Below, in pieces: positions 14,764 through 23,277 of a stretch of DNA of 44,161 nt. The notes beneath the pieces were generated by a model. It saw only the letters and a program-made list of their open reading frames with translations, was not told the DNA's origin and ran no database searches. This DNA comes from Gammaproteobacteria bacterium (GTDB taxonomy: Bacteria; Pseudomonadota; Gammaproteobacteria; Pseudomonadales; PIVM01). Numbering within the stretch: the first letter of the stretch is position 1; each line of letters starts with the position of its first letter. The stretch lies in assembly GCA_003353945.1 (NCBI GenBank), contig PIVM01000032.1:1-44161 (forward strand), given 5' to 3'. A program made the translations under genes and the position numbers.

Positions 14764-16986
14764 CTAATGCAGCCGAGTGCCTTGCTCATCATCTGCAGCT
14801 TGCAATAAATTCTGATTGACCACTGCCTGCCGTTCACCCACTGCTCGATGAATCAAAGTAGGCACATCCAAAATAATCGCCACCTCACCACTGCCTAGGA
14901 TAGTGGCGCCACGAATGGCACTAAGATGCTTAAACAATTTACCCAAGGGTTTAATCACGGTTTGCAACTCACCAATTAAGCGGTCCACCACCAAACCCGC
15001 TTTTTGTGTGCCCACGTGCACTACCACGATCTGCTCGCGATCATGCTCAGATGCTTGATGAGAAAGCACATCACGCAAACGCAGAAACGGCAATACTTCA
15101 CCGCGCAAATTGATATAGTGCTCACCGTGTGATTCCTGTGTATCGGCTTCGGACAACTCAATACACTCCTGCACCATGTCCAGCGGGATAACATAGGAAG
15201 ACTCTCCCACACCCACCAGAAAGCCATCAATAATGGCAAGACTCAATGGCAGACGTATGCGCACTGTGGTGCCCTCACCCAGTTCACTGTCGATATCCAC
15301 GGTGCCACTCAGCGCTTCAATATTGCGACGCACTACATCCATGCCCACACCCCGTCCCGATAGATCCGTCACTTCCTGGGCCGTGGAAAATCCAGGCTCA
15401 AGGATCAAACGATAAATTTCTTTTTTATCCAGCTCCTGGTTGGCATCCACCAGACCTTTCTCGCGTGCTTTTGCCAATAACTTAGCCGGATCAAGACCCG
15501 CGCCGTCATCGGCCACTTCAATCACAATACCACCGGAATCATGAAAGGCATTGAGATACACTACACCCTCGGCCGGCTTACCCTGTGCTTCACGCTCCTC
15601 AGCCGATTCCAGACCATGATCCATGGCGTTGCGCACCAGGTGCATCAGGGGATCACCTATTTTCTCGGTCACCGTCTTATCTAACTCGGTATCGCCACCG
15701 TAGATTTCAAGCCGTATCGATTTACCCAAATCCTTACTGACATCACGCACCACACGATTAAACCGGTTAAAGCTTTCGCCAATGGGCACCATTCGCAACT
15801 GCAGAGCATGATCTCGGATTTCTTCAACCAGATGAGACATACTGGAGACAGTCTCCAATAAGGCTTCATCGTCAATACGCCGAGCCTGTATCTGGTTACC
15901 GGCACCGGCAATCACCAACTCGCCGACCAGATTAATCAGACTGTCCAGTCGGGCCGCATCTACCCGCACTGATTTTGCTGCGTTACGCTGATTTCGCACT
16001 TGTGCCTGTTTTTCCAATGCCACATCCACTACTTCCGGATGCACCGTCTGCTGTTTCACCAACACCTCACCTAAGCGACTCATATCGTCCGGTACCGCCT
16101 GCTCGCGCAATTGTGCCTGACAATGCAGAGCCATCTGCAGTTCATTGTCAGTCAACGCGCCGCAGCGACTTAAAATGACGCCCAACATCTCCGCCTCCTC
16201 AGGCAGGTGCTCGATCAAGTCGGCGTATTCGGAAATCTTTGCCTGCGGTGGCAGGATATAGAGTGTGCATTCTTCCATCGCAAATTCGAATGCTGCCTCG
16301 ATTTCTGTTTTGCTGGCATCGCTGGCCAAGGCAATTTCAAAACCCAGGTAGTTGCTTTCCGGGTCCATCGCCTCCAGCAAAGGTAAACCATCAAATACCG
16401 TGGTGATATGAGTGATCTCACCCAGTTTTTTTAAATAACGTAGAAAAGGAGCAGGATCGAGACCTAAGCGAAACACATTTTCTGAAAAACGGATGGAGAT
16501 ATGCCATTGCTCGGTCATCACACGCGGTCCGTTCTCGCGCTCGATTTTGCTGGCTACGACTGCAGGTGTAGCCGCTTGGGCGGATGCATCCTCTACCTCA
16601 GTCGACTGGAATCGAGCTAAACGCTGGAGTATTCCATCACCCTGTTGACTTAACTCTTCTGAAAGTGCTTCTTCCTCTCGAATCGCTGAATCAACCAATG
16701 CACTGATATGATCCCTGGAGGCAAGCAAGGCCGCCACCAGATCTTCACTCACCTGAATTTCACCATCACGCAATCTATCCAGCACATTCTCTACCACATG
16801 GGTAAAGGCAACGACATGGCCAAAACCAAAAATCCCGGATGAACCCTTGATGGTATGCGCTGTGCGAAACAGCGCGTTCATGACTTCTGAGTCGCCGCCT
16901 CCCTCCAACTGCAGTAAGATGTCCTCCATTTCCTGCAGTAATTCGCGGTTCTCTTCTAAGTACGTATCTAAGGGGTTTTCACTCAT
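14764..16986 (-). CDS. cheA: Chemotaxis histidine kinase CheA
   Basis: Central kinase of 740 residues that phosphorylates CheY and CheB when receptors signal. P1 has the phospho-histidine His44 in RTAHTIKGSSGIFGF. A P2-like region spans about 155-250. A linker at about 255-340 carries LGEVLVKQQTVHPEVVDVALEKQ, a short repeat-like unit. The P3 dimer helix contains RLDSLINLVGELVIA. P4 has LVRNAMDHGLE, VADDGAGLD and DLSGRGVGMDVVRRNIE. The CheW-like P5 forms the last 140 residues. All ATP-binding boxes are present. It lies 17 bp after the STAS gene and downstream of two cheW genes. Confidence 0.97.
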   Translation of the reverse strand: MSENPLDTYLEENRELLQEMEDILLQLEGGGDSEVMNALFRTAHTIKGSSGIFGFGHVVAFTHVVENVLDRLRDGEIQVSEDLVAALLASRDHISALVDSAIREEEALSEELSQQGDGILQRLARFQSTEVEDASAQAATPAVVASKIERENGPRVMTEQWHISIRFSENVFRLGLDPAPFLRYLKKLGEITHITTVFDGLPLLEAMDPESNYLGFEIALASDASKTEIEAAFEFAMEECTLYILPPQAKISEYADLIEHLPEEAEMLGVILSRCGALTDNELQMALHCQAQLREQAVPDDMSRLGEVLVKQQTVHPEVVDVALEKQAQVRNQRNAAKSVRVDAARLDSLINLVGELVIAGAGNQIQARRIDDEALLETVSSMSHLVEEIRDHALQLRMVPIGESFNRFNRVVRDVSKDLGKSIRLEIYGGDTELDKTVTEKIGDPLMHLVRNAMDHGLESAEEREAQGKPAEGVVYLNAFHDSGGIVIEVADDGAGLDPAKLLAKAREKGLVDANQELDKKEIYRLILEPGFSTAQEVTDLSGRGVGMDVVRRNIEALSGTVDIDSELGEGTTVRIRLPLSLAIIDGFLVGVGESSYVIPLDMVQECIELSEADTQESHGEHYINLRGEVLPFLRLRDVLSHQASEHDREQIVVVHVGTQKAGLVVDRLIGELQTVIKPLGKLFKHLSAIRGATILGSGEVAIILDVPTLIHRAVGERQAVVNQNLLQAADDEQGTRLH

Positions 16987-17003
16987 GTTATGTCTCCACG
17001 CTG

Positions 17004-17333
17004 TCAGCGCGTCTCCTGATTTTCCGATGGCATCAAAATCTGATCACTAAAGAATTGTTCAATACCAAACAACTGAATAATATCTACGACTGACGCACTG
17101 TGACTGACATAACGCACTGGCTTATCCTGCGTGATTGCTGTGTGCTTCAGTGCCAATAGCAATTGCACTCCAGCACTGTCAATCTCATCCACCTGCGATA
17201 AATCCACTTCCAACTCGATGCAATCACGATAAGCACCCAGTAATTCATCTCGCATCGCTGCAACCTGGTAGATCGTCATCTCTTCATTGATTCGACAAAA
17301 ACTCCGCTCATCGTCTTTATGGACTTCCATCAT
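17004..17333 (-). CDS. STAS-domain protein (anti-sigma-antagonist-like) in the che operon
   Basis: Single-domain protein of 109 residues. VDLSQVDEIDSAGVQLLLALK contains the STAS signature with Ser53 in the DSAG position, the residue phosphorylated in SpoIIAA-like proteins. The fold ends with IIQLFGIEQFF, also typical. Its ATG overlaps the stop of the upstream cheW (ATGATG), so it is translated with the chemosensory proteins. No partner anti-sigma factor or serine kinase is visible in the window. Such STAS proteins recur in some gammaproteobacterial che clusters, but their role is poorly defined. Start is 17333 or the next ATG at 17330. Confidence 0.85.
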   Translation of the reverse strand: MMEVHKDDERSFCRINEEMTIYQVAAMRDELLGAYRDCIELEVDLSQVDEIDSAGVQLLLALKHTAITQDKPVRYVSHSASVVDIIQLFGIEQFFSDQILMPSENQETR

Positions 17334-17941
17334 GCCTGCTCGCCTCCCGCTTCTTCTTGCAATGCCTCATTTTCTGATTGAGTCGAGACGCTGTCTAACT
17401 GAAGAGTCTCACTCGATTCACTCAGCTCACCCAACAGGGTCACATCGCTCATTGACAACACCTGATCGATATCCAGCAAAATAATAAAGTTATCTTCAAC
17501 CTTGCCCATGCCGTGAATAAAATCGGTATTGATGGCCCCGTCAAAAGAAGGCGCTGGGCGAATATCCTGCTGATCAATATCAATCACCTGATGCACCGCA
17601 TCAATCAGTAAGCCCACTTCCATTTCCTCGAATTTCCCACCGGTCAGTTCAACAATCACGATACAACTTCGTTGCGCCACCACGGTCGCCTCTTTACCCA
17701 GCCGAAGTGACAGATCAACCACTGGCACCACTTGGCCACGCAAATTCAAGGCTCCACAGATAAATGCAGGCATCCTCGGAATCGGCGTCAACTCACAGTA
17801 TTCAAAGATTTCCTTTACTCTGAGAATATTGATACCGAACTGTTCATGACCGGCAGCCAGTGACAGATAACGGTCCTGATTGTCATTAATCTCAACGGCT
17901 TCTTTATTCTGCACATTGAGCGTAATCAGTTGCCTAGCCAT
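17330..17941 (-). CDS. cheW: CheW coupling protein (second copy)
   Basis: CheW-like adaptor of 203 residues that links receptors to CheA. Recognisable segments: FGINILRVKEIFEY, LTPIPRMPAFICGALNLRGQVVPVVDLSLRLG, CIVIVEL, and VGLLIDAVHQVIDI. A C-terminal tail of about 40 residues rich in Ser, Glu and Gln extends beyond the usual domain. The ATG at 17941 is chosen because AGGAG lies 7 bases upstream; it overlaps the end of the preceding cheW (ATGGCTAG). The 3' end overlaps the STAS gene. Confidence 0.93.
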   Translation of the reverse strand: MARQLITLNVQNKEAVEINDNQDRYLSLAAGHEQFGINILRVKEIFEYCELTPIPRMPAFICGALNLRGQVVPVVDLSLRLGKEATVVAQRSCIVIVELTGGKFEEMEVGLLIDAVHQVIDIDQQDIRPAPSFDGAINTDFIHGMGKVEDNFIILLDIDQVLSMSDVTLLGELSESSETLQLDSVSTQSENEALQEEAGGEQA

Positions 17942-18503
17942 GGGCATTCTCCTCAGGCTGAACACTGCCGCCCGTTTTTTTCATTGTCTCAGCCAACTCC
18001 TCAACCGCACCCACCCGTTCGATATCCAGCAGGATCACAAACGCATTGTCTTGCTTACCCATACCTGAGACAAAGTCACTGCGAATATCAACACCAAAGG
18101 TTGGTGGTGGTTCAATGGCCGAATCCGGAATTTGCGCCACCGCATTCACGGCATCCACGTAAAATCCGCATTCAAACGTCTCACCCTCGGATTCGACTTC
18201 AACAAGAATAAAACAACTTCGCTTGCTCGGCGGTTGTGCCGGTTTATCGAGCCGCACTGCCAGATCAATAACCGGTAACACACTACCGCGCAGATTGAAG
18301 ACCCCCCGAATAAAAGACGGCGCCAGGGGCACTTGAGTCAACGCCCCGTACTCAATGATTTCTTTAACGTGGTCCAGACCAATACCATATACCGTGTCAT
18401 TAACCACAAAAGTAAGAAACCTTGACTGTGTGGCATGATCTTTCTCAATCACTGGCATCAAGTCGTTTTTGACCATTAATTCCTTTTGATTGGACGTCTC
18501 CAT
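17934..18503 (-). CDS. cheW: CheW coupling protein (first copy)
   Basis: CheW-like adaptor of 189 residues, clearly paralogous to the downstream copy: YGIGLDHVKEIIEYGALTQVPLAPSFIRGVFNLRGSVLPVIDLAVRL, then CFILVEVES and CGFYVDAVNAV. It follows the MCP gene by 15 bp. Two CheW proteins for one CheA may allow mixed coupling to two receptor types, since this operon encodes both a classical MCP and a short atypical receptor. That division of labour is inferred. The C-terminal tail is short compared with the second copy. Confidence 0.93.
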   Translation of the reverse strand: METSNQKELMVKNDLMPVIEKDHATQSRFLTFVVNDTVYGIGLDHVKEIIEYGALTQVPLAPSFIRGVFNLRGSVLPVIDLAVRLDKPAQPPSKRSCFILVEVESEGETFECGFYVDAVNAVAQIPDSAIEPPPTFGVDIRSDFVSGMGKQDNAFVILLDIERVGAVEELAETMKKTGGSVQPEENAHG

Positions 18504-18518
18504 AACTCTTTCCTCCGT

Positions 18519-20153
18519 CTATCCAAACCGGACAAAGTCACTGCTTTGCGCTTTTGCATCATTCGATTTCTCTGATTGACCTGATGCCCCCCTTGTTGTT
18601 ACTGATGGTTTTGCTGAGCGTTTTGTTGATTGAGCCTGATCTCCCAGTTTGAAAAAGCCAACAATTTCTCGAAGCGACTCAGCTTGCCCTGTCATTTCCT
18701 CGGCGGTAGCGGCTAGCTCCTCGGCGGACGCACCACTGCTCTGCACGGACTGGCTTTGTTGTTCTGCGGCGGAATTGACCTGCTGGATACCACTGGCCTG
18801 CTCTTCTGAGGCAGCCGCAATTTCTTGTACCAGTTCTGCCGTACTCTGAATCGCTGGCACTATCTCATTGATCAACTCCCCGGCTGCTTCTGCGGTTTTA
18901 ACACTATTGCCGGCCAAACCACTGATCTCCTGGGCCGATTCCTGACTGCGTTCTGCCAGTTTGCGCACTTCATCGGCCACTACCGCAAATCCTCGGCCAT
19001 GCTCTCCGGCACGCGCCGCCTCAATAGCTGCATTGAGGGCCAATAGGTTGGTTTTGTAAGCGATGTCATTAATTAGATTGATCTTTTCTGCAATCTGTTG
19101 CATAGCGCTCACCGTATTTTCCACCGCTTGACCACCCTCGCTAGCCTGTTTAGCAGCCTTCTGGGCCATTGCATCAGTGGTTTTAGCATTCTCCGCATTC
19201 TGATTCACCGATGCACTCATCTGCTCCAACGAAGCACTGGTTTCTTCAACCGTGGATGACATCTCACTGTTACCCTGGCTCAAGTTTTGTGCCGTAGCAT
19301 TGACCTGATCAGAGGCCGTGGCCACGCTGTCCACCGCTTCCCTGACATCTAGCAGCACACCTTGTATTTTCTCCAGGAAACCATTTAAAGAATTCGCAAC
19401 CACTCCAATTTCATTACGTCCAAAGTCCGGCATGCGATAGGTCAGATCACCATCACCGGCACCCAACTCTTCTGCAGCATTGTGCATAATCCGCAAGGGC
19501 ACACTGATAGATCGGGCAATGGCTATACCAATTACGGAAGAAAAAACAAGTAGCGTTATACCAACCAGCATACTCACTTTTGTAGCCAGTCTACTCTCAG
19601 AAATAATGCTATCCATGCTTATATCAAGCTCAGAAAGTTGCTTATCCACCAAAGCTTCTATTTCCCCTTCAAGAGCTTCTGCAAAAGGATCAAACTTCTT
19701 CATGTAAGGATTACCCCGCTCTGAACCACCTTCAATATATGCTGCGGCCATATTCTTACCCATTTCATAAAAATCATTGAAAGAATTTTCCAACTCATTT
19801 AACTCAACAAGTGATTGATTAGCATTCTTTTGAGTAAAATATTCACGGAATTCTCCAACACCTTTATGAAATTCTGCAGCATAGTTTTCAGCCTCAGAAT
19901 AGCCATCGTCATAACCTTCTTCTCCCCTCGTCGCAGAGATATCAGTTAACCACTGCTGAACCTGAACAACGTCAAGTTCTATCTTCTGCGCCAGTAGCGC
20001 ATATTTTACACTCTCGCTACGTGCTGATTCTGCACTTAATTCTATCTGCTGCATCATGAGCAGATTAACAGACAGCATCACTACAATTAGTAAACATATT
20101 CCACCAATAGCAATGCCCAACCTGGTTATGATATTTACGTTTTTCCAACTCAT
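18519..20153 (-). CDS. Methyl-accepting chemotaxis protein
   Basis: Inner-membrane chemoreceptor of 544 residues. TM1 at about 12-35, a mostly helical periplasmic domain (about 36-190), and TM2 at about 192-212. A HAMP domain then leads to a signalling hairpin whose tip reads [40 protein letters not shown]. Flanking Glu/Gln-rich helices provide methylation sites. The C-terminal tail after FFKLG is low in complexity (Ser, Lys, Gln) and ends in FVRFG, without an NWETF-type CheR tether. The periplasmic part looks like a helical-bundle sensor; the ligand is unknown. It is followed by cheW after 15 bp. Confidence 0.95.
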   Translation of the reverse strand: MSWKNVNIITRLGIAIGGICLLIVVMLSVNLLMMQQIELSAESARSESVKYALLAQKIELDVVQVQQWLTDISATRGEEGYDDGYSEAENYAAEFHKGVGEFREYFTQKNANQSLVELNELENSFNDFYEMGKNMAAAYIEGGSERGNPYMKKFDPFAEALEGEIEALVDKQLSELDISMDSIISESRLATKVSMLVGITLLVFSSVIGIAIARSISVPLRIMHNAAEELGAGDGDLTYRMPDFGRNEIGVVANSLNGFLEKIQGVLLDVREAVDSVATASDQVNATAQNLSQGNSEMSSTVEETSASLEQMSASVNQNAENAKTTDAMAQKAAKQASEGGQAVENTVSAMQQIAEKINLINDIAYKTNLLALNAAIEAARAGEHGRGFAVVADEVRKLAERSQESAQEISGLAGNSVKTAEAAGELINEIVPAIQSTAELVQEIAAASEEQASGIQQVNSAAEQQSQSVQSSGASAEELAATAEEMTGQAESLREIVGFFKLGDQAQSTKRSAKPSVTTRGASGQSEKSNDAKAQSSDFVRFG

Positions 20154-20514
20154 GACAAATCACCTCTTCGTTTGTTCCCGAATAATTAAAATGTGTAATA
20201 ACCTGATTTCACAACAGCAGAGCAGCCTCATTAAATTTTGACTTCTGGGGATTTCACTGCGTATTATTCAGTGCTATGCGCTGAGCTTATCGCGCCCAAC
20301 AATATTGAAATAATCATTGCTAAAGCTGCATTTTTTCGTAACCATGTCGCTTCATTTTTATCATAATAATCTTCTGTGAAACTGAGCCGCTCTCTATCGA
20401 TGGAATATAAAGTATTTCACAAATTCTAACGTCACATTTTTACAACAACTCTTTTTATTCCTTCTTCGTTACAGTCAATATGACTGCTAGATGATGCTTT
20501 GTTAACAAGTCTAT
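20154..20514. other. Intergenic stretch between MCP and cheY
   Basis: About 360 bp with no open frame of interest. It is AT-rich and could carry a separate promoter for the minus-strand MCP-cheW-cheA part. No hairpin terminator was recognised, so co-transcription with the upstream cheY genes remains possible. Confidence 0.4.
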
Positions 20515-20877
20515 CTATGTTAATTTAGCTACCGCGTCAAGCATCTGCGTGGGTTGAAAGGGTTTTACTACCCAGGCTCTTACACCCGCTTCCTTGCCTT
20601 TTTGCTTCATCGATTCCTGTGATTCTGTTGTCAGCATGATCACCGGTGTAAAGCGATGTTCAGGAAATTTTTTGATTTCCTGAACCATCGTAATGCCATC
20701 CATATTGGGCATATTGACATCGCTGATAATCAGATTGACTTTCTGCCCTTCTAACTTTTTCAAACCATCACAACCATCATTTGCTTCCAACACTGAGTAG
20801 CCTGCCTGCTTCAGCGCAATTGAGACGGTCTGGCGGATTACTGCGGAGTCATCTACAATCATGATCGATTTTGCCAT
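20515..20877 (-). CDS. cheY: CheY-like single-domain response regulator
   Basis: Receiver-only protein of 120 residues: acidic pair Asp9-Asp10, phospho-acceptor Asp53 in LIISDVNMPNMDG, a Thr in VIMLTTES, and Lys105 in AWVVKPF. No output domain, so it acts by protein contact, as CheY does with the flagellar switch or another target. It is very similar to the second CheY in this operon (22220-22594), which suggests duplication. It lies between the short receptor and the MCP. Confidence 0.93.
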   Translation of the reverse strand: MAKSIMIVDDSAVIRQTVSIALKQAGYSVLEANDGCDGLKKLEGQKVNLIISDVNMPNMDGITMVQEIKKFPEHRFTPVIMLTTESQESMKQKGKEAGVRAWVVKPFQPTQMLDAVAKLT

Positions 20878-20989
20878 CTAGCCGTTCCTTATGAATTTCA
20901 TTCTTTCCAAATATTCATTGGTGCAATGAACTGAGATTACTGCACCCTATGTACTCACTATCTACTGATTCTAAAATTCAGATCTTGCG

Positions 20990-22195
20990 TTAAAAGAATG
21001 TGATCTCATTTTTGCTTTCGCTGATTTTCCGTGACCCCAGATGATTTGCACGCTGCTCATCCGTGGTATAGTCCTTTTCCATTTGCTCCAGAAATGCACT
21101 AACATCCACTCTCTTGCCAACCCGTCCAGCTTGACCGTCTTCTTCACGCAATTGAACCACTTCACTGAAGCCTGACAGTGAATCTCTCACATGACATAAA
21201 ATCTGTGAGGATCTATCCTGAAATTGAAGGGATACGAGAATGTCATCAACCTCCTGACCTATACCAATATTTTCCTCACGTAGGGTATTGGCTGACTGAG
21301 CCAACTCGTCGACAATACTGCGCAAGCGGTCAAGCACCTCCTGCGTTGTATCATCAACGTGCTTTTCCAATGCAATATCACGAGCCATTACTTCCTCGGT
21401 ACGCTGTAAAAGTGTCTTCATTGTAAGATTGATTTGCTGCACGCTTTCTGCAATACGCTCTCCCGTTTTGGCTGATTCATCCGACAAGCTCCGAACCTCA
21501 TCAGCAACCACCGCAAAACCTCGACCCGCTTCTCCAGCACGCGCTGCCTCAATGGCCGCATTTAATGCCAAGAGATTAGTCTGTGAAGCAATGGCGCCAA
21601 CTGACTGCACCATCAACTGCATGTTTTCTGTATGAGTAACCATTTCTCTAACACTTTGTTCAATTTCTTCTCGATAGGCTAGTGCCTTTCTTACTGCCTC
21701 ATTCAATTGCTCCAATTGCTGTCGGCTATGATGAAACACACCCACCAGGCCGGTTTCTTCACCATCCACTTCTTGAGAAGAGCTGGCTGACGCCTTTCTG
21801 GATACATCTAGTCGAGTGGTTAAGGAGGAAAAACGTGCTGCTAGTGAGGTAATGCCTTCGTCAGTTTGATCACGTGCAGTTTCAATCTGTCGCGATGCGA
21901 TAGGCAGAATCTTAGCAACAGTCTCCCCTATAGCACGAATCTCTTCGACCAATTGTTCCTCAATCAATTTTTGTTCTAGCTTTATTTCATTCTCTCTCTG
22001 TCGCCACTGTTTTTGTGTTATATATTCTCCCCATACACCAGCGGATAAAGTCACCACAAATAGCACCAGGCTCATCAGAATGGTGTGCCCCTCTATGCCA
22101 CCCAGATGAAGAAACCCGGCGGCGCCAAAAAGACAAAATAACATCGACAATCGAAATGCATAGCCTTTTGCCAACACACCAACGCTCACGAACAA
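20990..22195 (-). CDS. Short chemoreceptor with CheZ-like FQDxxxQ motif
   Basis: Atypical receptor of 401 residues. Two closely spaced hydrophobic helices (about 12-32 and 38-56) anchor it with almost no periplasmic part. A cytoplasmic coiled coil then leads to a signalling tip, [37 protein letters not shown]. Past the return helix comes [18 protein letters not shown]. Asp327 and Gln331 are spaced as in the catalytic DxxxQ of the CheZ phosphatase (DFQDLTGQV in E. coli). The tail has a short amphipathic piece ([14 protein letters not shown]) after a linker, reminiscent in position of CheZ's CheY-binding peptide. It is flanked by two cheY genes and no separate cheZ is present. Phosphatase function is an inference. 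Confidence 0.85.
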   Translation of the reverse strand: MFVSVGVLAKGYAFRLSMLFCLFGAAGFLHLGGIEGHTILMSLVLFVVTLSAGVWGEYITQKQWRQRENEIKLEQKLIEEQLVEEIRAIGETVAKILPIASRQIETARDQTDEGITSLAARFSSLTTRLDVSRKASASSSQEVDGEETGLVGVFHHSRQQLEQLNEAVRKALAYREEIEQSVREMVTHTENMQLMVQSVGAIASQTNLLALNAAIEAARAGEAGRGFAVVADEVRSLSDESAKTGERIAESVQQINLTMKTLLQRTEEVMARDIALEKHVDDTTQEVLDRLRSIVDELAQSANTLREENIGIGQEVDDILVSLQFQDRSSQILCHVRDSLSGFSEVVQLREEDGQAGRVGKRVDVSAFLEQMEKDYTTDEQRANHLGSRKISESKNEITFF

Positions 22196-22219
22196 TCCTC
22201 CATTAAATACATAGTCGCC

Positions 22220-22594
22220 TCAACATCTCGGAGCAGCCAATTTCGAAACTGCCGCCATCATCTGCTGCATCTCAAAAGGTTTCACCAACCAGGCTTTAGC
22301 ACCAACTGCCCGACCTTTTTCCTTCAATTCATCCTGTTCTTCCTTGGTAAGCATAATGAAGGGCATGAATTTGTAGGCAGCCAGCTTTTTCACTTCCTTA
22401 ACTAGTGTTAGCCCATCCATACTCGGCATATTGACATCGCTGATAATCAAATTGATTTTTCGGCCATCAAGCTTCGACAAAGCGTCCAGACCATCACAGG
22501 CTTCAATAACTTCGTATCCGGCACTACTGAGTGCAATATTTATCACTTGTCGAATTGAGGCAGAATCATCAACAATCAATATGGTTTTACACAT
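22220..22594 (-). CDS. cheY: CheY-like single-domain response regulator (operon-leading)
   Basis: Receiver-only protein of 124 residues with Asp9-Asp10, phospho-acceptor Asp53 (LIISDVNMPSMDG), Thr83 (FIMLTKEE) and Lys105 (AWLVKPFE). The first gene of the minus-strand chemosensory cluster, with GGAAG a few bases before the ATG. Strong similarity to the CheY at 20515-20877 marks a local duplication. Position 84 differs (Lys here, Thr there), which may separate partner or phosphatase preference. The short receptor follows after 24 bp. Confidence 0.93.
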   Translation of the reverse strand: MCKTILIVDDSASIRQVINIALSSAGYEVIEACDGLDALSKLDGRKINLIISDVNMPSMDGLTLVKEVKKLAAYKFMPFIMLTKEEQDELKEKGRAVGAKAWLVKPFEMQQMMAAVSKLAAPRC

Positions 22595-22834
22595 TTCATC
22601 TTCCTATGCTGAGGAACTCTTTTTTGAATCGACAAGAAAACCACCACAACGTTATCGCCCCCATAATTTGTGTTACCTGTTGTTAATCTTTTTTGTACGT
22701 TCGTTCAATATCCATGCTGTTATGTCTCAAACTATCATCCCACCTCGTGTGTTAAGGCATTTAAATCAGCACAAAATATGCCAGTAATACCCATCTTTAC
22801 ATTTTCGTTGATTGTCAATCAGTTACGTGCATAA
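22595..22834. other. Intergenic region upstream of the chemosensory operon
   Basis: Contains the expected promoter for the minus-strand operon. A GGCGATAA sequence on the minus strand resembles a sigma-28 -10 box, but no well-spaced -35 box is found, so I do not call a flagellar-type promoter. No gene seen. Confidence 0.4.
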
Positions 22835-23101
22835 AGTCCTTTAGACACTATCCTTAGGAAGGTAGATTGGGCCATATACCCCAAAAAAGATGAGTGTAAT
22901 AACACAATCTCGACATCGAGCCTAAGTAAGGTCGAGGTTTTTGAGAAGAAAAAGTCGATACTATTGGGCGAGATCGTCTCGTTTCAACAAGGGGTGCCCG
23001 TCAAATTTCATAATGGCGGTATTGTTTGCTTGATACAGAATGGCGAGGCGGGTTTTTGGTCCGTAAACTGGGTTCTAACACCAGGTCTGCCGGATTGGTA
23101 A
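22835..23101 (+). pseudogene. Start-less C-terminal coding remnant, unidentified
   Basis: The frame opens after a TAA at 22832-22834 and stays open for 88 codons to a TAA at 23099-23101. There is no ATG, GTG or TTG in its first half. The peptide looks like real protein: ILRKVDWAIYPKKDE, then LLGEIVSFQQGVPVKFHNGG, and a C-terminal SVNWVLTPGLPDW. It is probably the 3' end of a gene cut off at its 5' side. I do not recognise the family. It is directly followed by 10-bp tandem repeats and a strong terminator. Confidence 0.4.
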
Positions 23102-23115
23102 TAACTAAGCTGCGT

Positions 23116-23195
23116 AACTTACATAAACTTACATAAACTTACATAAACTTACATGGACGAACTTACATGGACAGCCACGTTAATAACTTACACGG
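23116..23195. repeat. Tandem AACTTACATA repeats
   Basis: Three perfect copies of AACTTACATA (23116-23145) and a fourth ending in TGG. Two further degenerate copies follow (AACTTACATGGAC near 23160 and AACTTACACGGAC near 23187). The array lies between the start-less remnant and a terminator hairpin. Confidence 0.85.
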
Positions 23196-23198
23196 ACA

Positions 23199-23225
23199 AA
23201 GCCCAGCCATAACGCTGGGCTTTTT
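23199..23225 (+). terminator. Rho-independent terminator
   Basis: AAGCCCAGC (23199-23207), a 6-base loop, GCTGGGCTT (23214-23222), then more T. Strong for plus-strand transcripts. The minus-strand complement is weaker in U, but it lies downstream of the lipase gene and may serve it too. Confidence 0.85.
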
Positions 23226-23277
23226 GTTTATGACAACTATGACGCCTGCTGTCATAGTTTTGGATATGGATTTATTG

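Noticed and set aside
22655-22665. Sigma-28-like GGCGATAA box upstream of the chemosensory operon
   Set aside because: The -10-like sequence is good, but the nearest TAAC element is about 3 bp too close for a standard sigma-28 promoter, and no flagellar genes are in the window.
23116-23195. Possible CRISPR array
   Set aside because: Units are 10 bp and head-to-tail without spacers, and there are no cas genes; a simple tandem repeat.
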